From the NCBI GenBank assembly GCA_002347085.1, contig DDWW01000004.1:49671-58509 (forward strand): a DNA stretch of 8,839 bases, read 5' to 3'. The notes beneath the pieces were generated by a model. That model was not told where the DNA came from and ran no database searches. It was given only the letters and a program-made list of their open reading frames with translations. Positions within the stretch are counted from its first letter, which is position 1; every line of letters begins with the position of its first letter. This document shows positions 6,880 through 8,839 of this stretch, in pieces. The position numbers and the translations under genes were made by a program. Source of the DNA: Desulfobulbaceae bacterium UBA2276 (lineage in GTDB: Bacteria > Desulfobacterota > Desulfobulbia > Desulfobulbales > Desulfocapsaceae).

Positions 6880-7976
6880 AGATCCATCCAGGTTGAATTT
6901 TGATTCAGCAGTTCACAGCCGTCTTCGCGGACGACCACCATGTTTTCCAACCGCATTCCACCCCACTCGGGGAGATAAATACCAGGCTCCACTGTTACCA
7001 CCATCCCCGCCTGTAATTTTTTTCCATTGCGGGAAGAAAGTCGCGGATCCTCATGAACGGCCAGCCCCACCCCATGACCCAAGGAGTGGCCGAAGGCCGG
7101 ACCGTAGCCGGCATCGGCAATAATATCACGAGCGATTTTATCCACCTTCGCTGCCACCACCCCCGCCCGAATTGATGCCATGGCCGCAAGCTGGGCCCGA
7201 CGCACCAAGCGGTGAATGGTCAGAAATTTCTTATCCGGCTCACCCAGCATAAAGGTGCGGGTCATATCCGAACAATAGCCATCCAGGATCAAGCCCATAT
7301 CAATCATCAGCGGCTGGTCTTTTTTAATGGCCGCCGTACCTGGAACCGCGTGCGGCAAGGCACTGTTGCTGCCGGTGGCGACAATAGTGTCAAAGCTTGG
7401 AGACAGAGCGCCCATCCGCCGCATGGTGGACTCGATACCGAGAGCGACCTCGTTTTCCGTCAGGTCAGGGACAAGGGAGCTGTATACCTCGGTAAAGACC
7501 TGTTCATTCAGCTCAACTGCGGCCCTGATCTTTGCTATCTCCTCTTCATCTTTGACGAGCCGGAGTTTTTCGACAAGACCCGTGGTCGGGACCACCCGCA
7601 CACGGGTCTTGTCGCCCAAGGCCTTCAGTTTTTCGGCAAAGGAATGGAGGGTGTAATGACTTTCAAAACCTAAGCTACGGATCTCCAGATCAGACAGCAG
7701 CTCTGTGAGCAAGGCCAGCAGGCCCTTGGGATAAAGACCGATACGCAGAAAACCGGAATCGGCCTCGGCCTGCAACTTAAAACGAAAATCGGTCAAGAGC
7801 CAAGGAAGACCCCGAGCCGGAATAAGCAACACCCCCGCAGTCTCGGCAATCCCGTGATCGAGTGCGGAATAGCCGCTCAGATAGCGCCTGTTCTCGGGCT
7901 GACTGACTAACAGGGCATCGAGCTTTTTCCGGCGCAAGCCCGCCTGGATCCTGAATATTCGTCGAAAATAGTCCAT
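6876..7976 (-). CDS. M24 family metallopeptidase, Xaa-Pro aminopeptidase/dipeptidase-like
   Basis: The protein has 366 residues. An N-terminal creatinase-like domain (about 8-135, including LLVSQPENRRYLSGY) is followed by a pita-bread catalytic domain (about 145-355). All five metal ligands are present: D226 (MIDMG), D237 (CSDMTRT), H301 (GHSLGHGVGL), E330 (TVEPG) and E344 (RLEN). Supporting histidines are H209 (LPHA) and H308 (VHEDP). Enzymes of this group bind two Mn or Co ions and cut the bond next to proline in short peptides. The sequence does not decide between aminopeptidase P and prolidase (PepQ), although the short N-terminal domain is seen in both bacterial groups. It has no signal peptide and acts in the cytoplasm. 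It is translationally linked on both sides, by TGATG with the upstream gene and ATGA with phoH2. No Shine-Dalgarno precedes it, in keeping with re-initiation. Confidence 0.94.
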   Translation of the reverse strand: MDYFRRIFRIQAGLRRKKLDALLVSQPENRRYLSGYSALDHGIAETAGVLLIPARGLPWLLTDFRFKLQAEADSGFLRIGLYPKGLLALLTELLSDLEIRSLGFESHYTLHSFAEKLKALGDKTRVRVVPTTGLVEKLRLVKDEEEIAKIRAAVELNEQVFTEVYSSLVPDLTENEVALGIESTMRRMGALSPSFDTIVATGSNSALPHAVPGTAAIKKDQPLMIDMGLILDGYCSDMTRTFMLGEPDKKFLTIHRLVRRAQLAAMASIRAGVVAAKVDKIARDIIADAGYGPAFGHSLGHGVGLAVHEDPRLSSRNGKKLQAGMVVTVEPGIYLPEWGGMRLENMVVVREDGCELLNQNSTWMDL

Positions 7977-8566
7977 CAGGCAAAACGCTGCAACAGGAGC
8001 TCTTTGCGTTGATCAAGGGCCTGGTTATATTGGAGGTTCAAATCCGCCTGCATCCGAATCCACTCCTTCTGAAACATGGGATTCATTGCTGGATCCATCG
8101 CCATTCGACTGCCGGCAAGATTTCCTTGCTGCCCGCCAAGTTTCTGATCAAGCTGGGCCCGCACTGCATCTTCAAGCTGCTTCCGAAGCTGCTCTTTATG
8201 CTGATTATACTGCTCCAGAATCTGTTTCAGCTCGGCGCAGATCGCCACCATATCCCCGGCCGATTGCTCCATCTCCAGAAGTCCTTGCATGGCCCGCAGG
8301 CTCGTGGCCATGAGTGATTCATCACGGGGCAGGACGATATTGCGAAGCAAGGCCTGGGCCATGCCCTTGCGCACTGCCATCTGCTCACCTGGCGCCTGAC
8401 GGCTCAAGGCCGACCCGAGATCATCCAGGCTCAGGCCGAGATATTCAGCGGCCAGGCGCATCCCGGTACGTTCAGACCCTTCAGCATCAGACTGCCCCGT
8501 CGAACGGGCGGCCATACGGGCGGCCCGCTCCATAACCATCTCCATAGTGCTTTTTATCTCTGCCAT
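7976..8566 (-). CDS. Uncharacterised helical protein, first gene of the peptidase-phoH2 unit
   Basis: I do not recognise a characterised family for this 196-residue protein. It is predicted to be almost all helical and soluble. The N-terminus is methionine-rich (MAEIKSTMEMVMERAARMAAR). A middle helical bundle (about 38-100) contains LRNIVLPRDE, and a glutamine- and charge-rich probable coiled coil runs over about 108-146. A Gly/Met/Pro-rich break (about 147-165) precedes a last helix with NLQYNQALDQRKELLL. It has no signal peptide and no cysteine cluster: one cysteine is visible, near 109. The start at 8566 has only an A-rich upstream stretch and no Shine-Dalgarno, but no better start exists nearby. 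Its stop overlaps the peptidase start (TGATG), so the two are expressed together. The role is unknown; the heptad-like helices suggest an oligomeric or adaptor protein, as inference only. Confidence 0.85.
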   Translation of the reverse strand: MAEIKSTMEMVMERAARMAARSTGQSDAEGSERTGMRLAAEYLGLSLDDLGSALSRQAPGEQMAVRKGMAQALLRNIVLPRDESLMATSLRAMQGLLEMEQSAGDMVAICAELKQILEQYNQHKEQLRKQLEDAVRAQLDQKLGGQQGNLAGSRMAMDPAMNPMFQKEWIRMQADLNLQYNQALDQRKELLLQRFA

Positions 8567-8610
8567 TTTTACGAATCATTAACTTTGTAGATTATTAAAA
8601 AACAAGAATT

Positions 8611-8636
8611 ACTGTCCCCTGTCACACCTGTTCCCC
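8611..8636 (-). repeat. GGGGA-CAG double motif resembling RAYT-associated repeat
   Basis: On the minus strand two near-identical motifs, GGGGAACAG and GGGGACAGT, are separated by 8 nt (GTGTGACA). Strings of the type GTGACAGGGGACAGTAATTC are, from memory, common intergenic debris around REP-associated tyrosine transposases in environmental proteobacteria. The copy lies about 45 nt upstream of the 8566 start, inside the transcript leader. Confidence 0.4.
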
Positions 8637-8769
8637 TATTTACTCCACAGGAGACTGAACCGTAAAGAAAAAATTACCCTCCCTGCCCGTCATCACAAAA
8701 TGATCAGGAATCTAAAATATATTTCATTACGCCCGCCAAGAAGTGCTTGTCTTTCCATTTTTATTTTGC

Positions 8770-8799
8770 TATATAGTGCTCTTTCTTATGAAAAATCAA
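8770..8799 (-). promoter_or_regulatory. Candidate sigma-70 promoter for the unknown-peptidase-phoH2 unit
   Basis: On the minus strand TTGATT (8799-8794) is followed after 18 nt by TATATA (8775-8770). Transcription would start near 8763, leaving a leader of roughly 200 nt before the 8566 start. The match is moderate, and the AT-rich surroundings raise the chance of a coincidental hit. Confidence 0.35.
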
Positions 8800-8839
8800 G
8801 AGACCATTTTTTGTTTTTTTATCTGTTCATCGCTTACTG

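Larger units (their letters stand above)
8567..8839. other. Gene-free region upstream of the minus-strand unit
   Basis: This 273-nt AT-rich stretch holds no complete gene. It contains a GGGGACAG-type repeat, a promoter candidate for the minus-strand unit and, overlapping it, a weaker one on the plus strand. A plus-strand ATG at 8788 opens a hydrophobic frame (MKNQETIFCFFICSS) that runs off the window. Without a ribosome binding site it cannot be called a gene here. Confidence 0.6.

Noticed and set aside
6355..6903. A 182-codon plus-strand open frame opposite phoH2
   Set aside because: It is antisense to the intact PIN domain and its residues follow the complement of that coding sequence; no family features are seen.
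8567..8839. A riboswitch in the leader of the operon
   Set aside because: Only short, weak stems (for example CTCC-ACA-GGAG at 8643-8653) were found and no known aptamer core was recognised.

Overview
The window is compact bacterial chromosome with moderate GC content and short intergenic gaps. It holds seven protein-coding genes that I can support and no RNA genes. The gene families (a mitochondrial-type aconitase, an HDOD-GGDEF signalling protein, a PIN-PhoH ATPase and two small uncharacterised proteins) and the style of the dispersed repeats suggest a member of Desulfobacterota, possibly Desulfobulbales. That placement is inference from family resemblance, not a database match.

Layout from left to right. 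A PgeF/YfiH-type multicopper-like enzyme is on the plus strand (51-824) and converges on everything else. On the minus strand come an HDOD-GGDEF protein (about 920-2422), a mitochondrial-type aconitase (2651-4936), a small unknown protein (best start at 5431, end 5096), a PIN-PhoH protein (5548-6879), an M24 Xaa-Pro-type peptidase (6876-7976) and an unknown 196-residue protein (7976-8566). The last three form a tight transcription unit read right to left: unknown protein, peptidase, PhoH, with stop/start overlaps TGATG and ATGA. The right end (8567-8839) is a gene-free, AT-rich region that should contain the promoter of this unit.

Functionally this is mostly housekeeping. Aconitase serves the TCA cycle or its reverse. 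The PhoH protein combines a predicted PIN ribonuclease with a P-loop ATPase and probably acts on RNA. The peptidase recycles proline-containing peptides. The HDOD-GGDEF protein probably makes cyclic di-GMP with product feedback through an intact I-site. PgeF is linked to peptidoglycan precursor quality control or purine nucleoside chemistry.

The less ordinary material lies between the genes. A near-perfect 26-nt inverted pair of REP-like units (2541-2617) follows the aconitase gene. A heptameric CTGAAGG-type repeat family flanks the small unknown gene on both sides, and its translation makes a spurious N-terminal extension of that gene. The gene-free right end carries a GGGGACAG-type repeat, and the left edge carries octameric CTGCG units. 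I see no mobile-element gene, CRISPR array or defence system, and no convincing undescribed multi-gene system. The best novelty candidates are the repeats and the two uncharacterised proteins.
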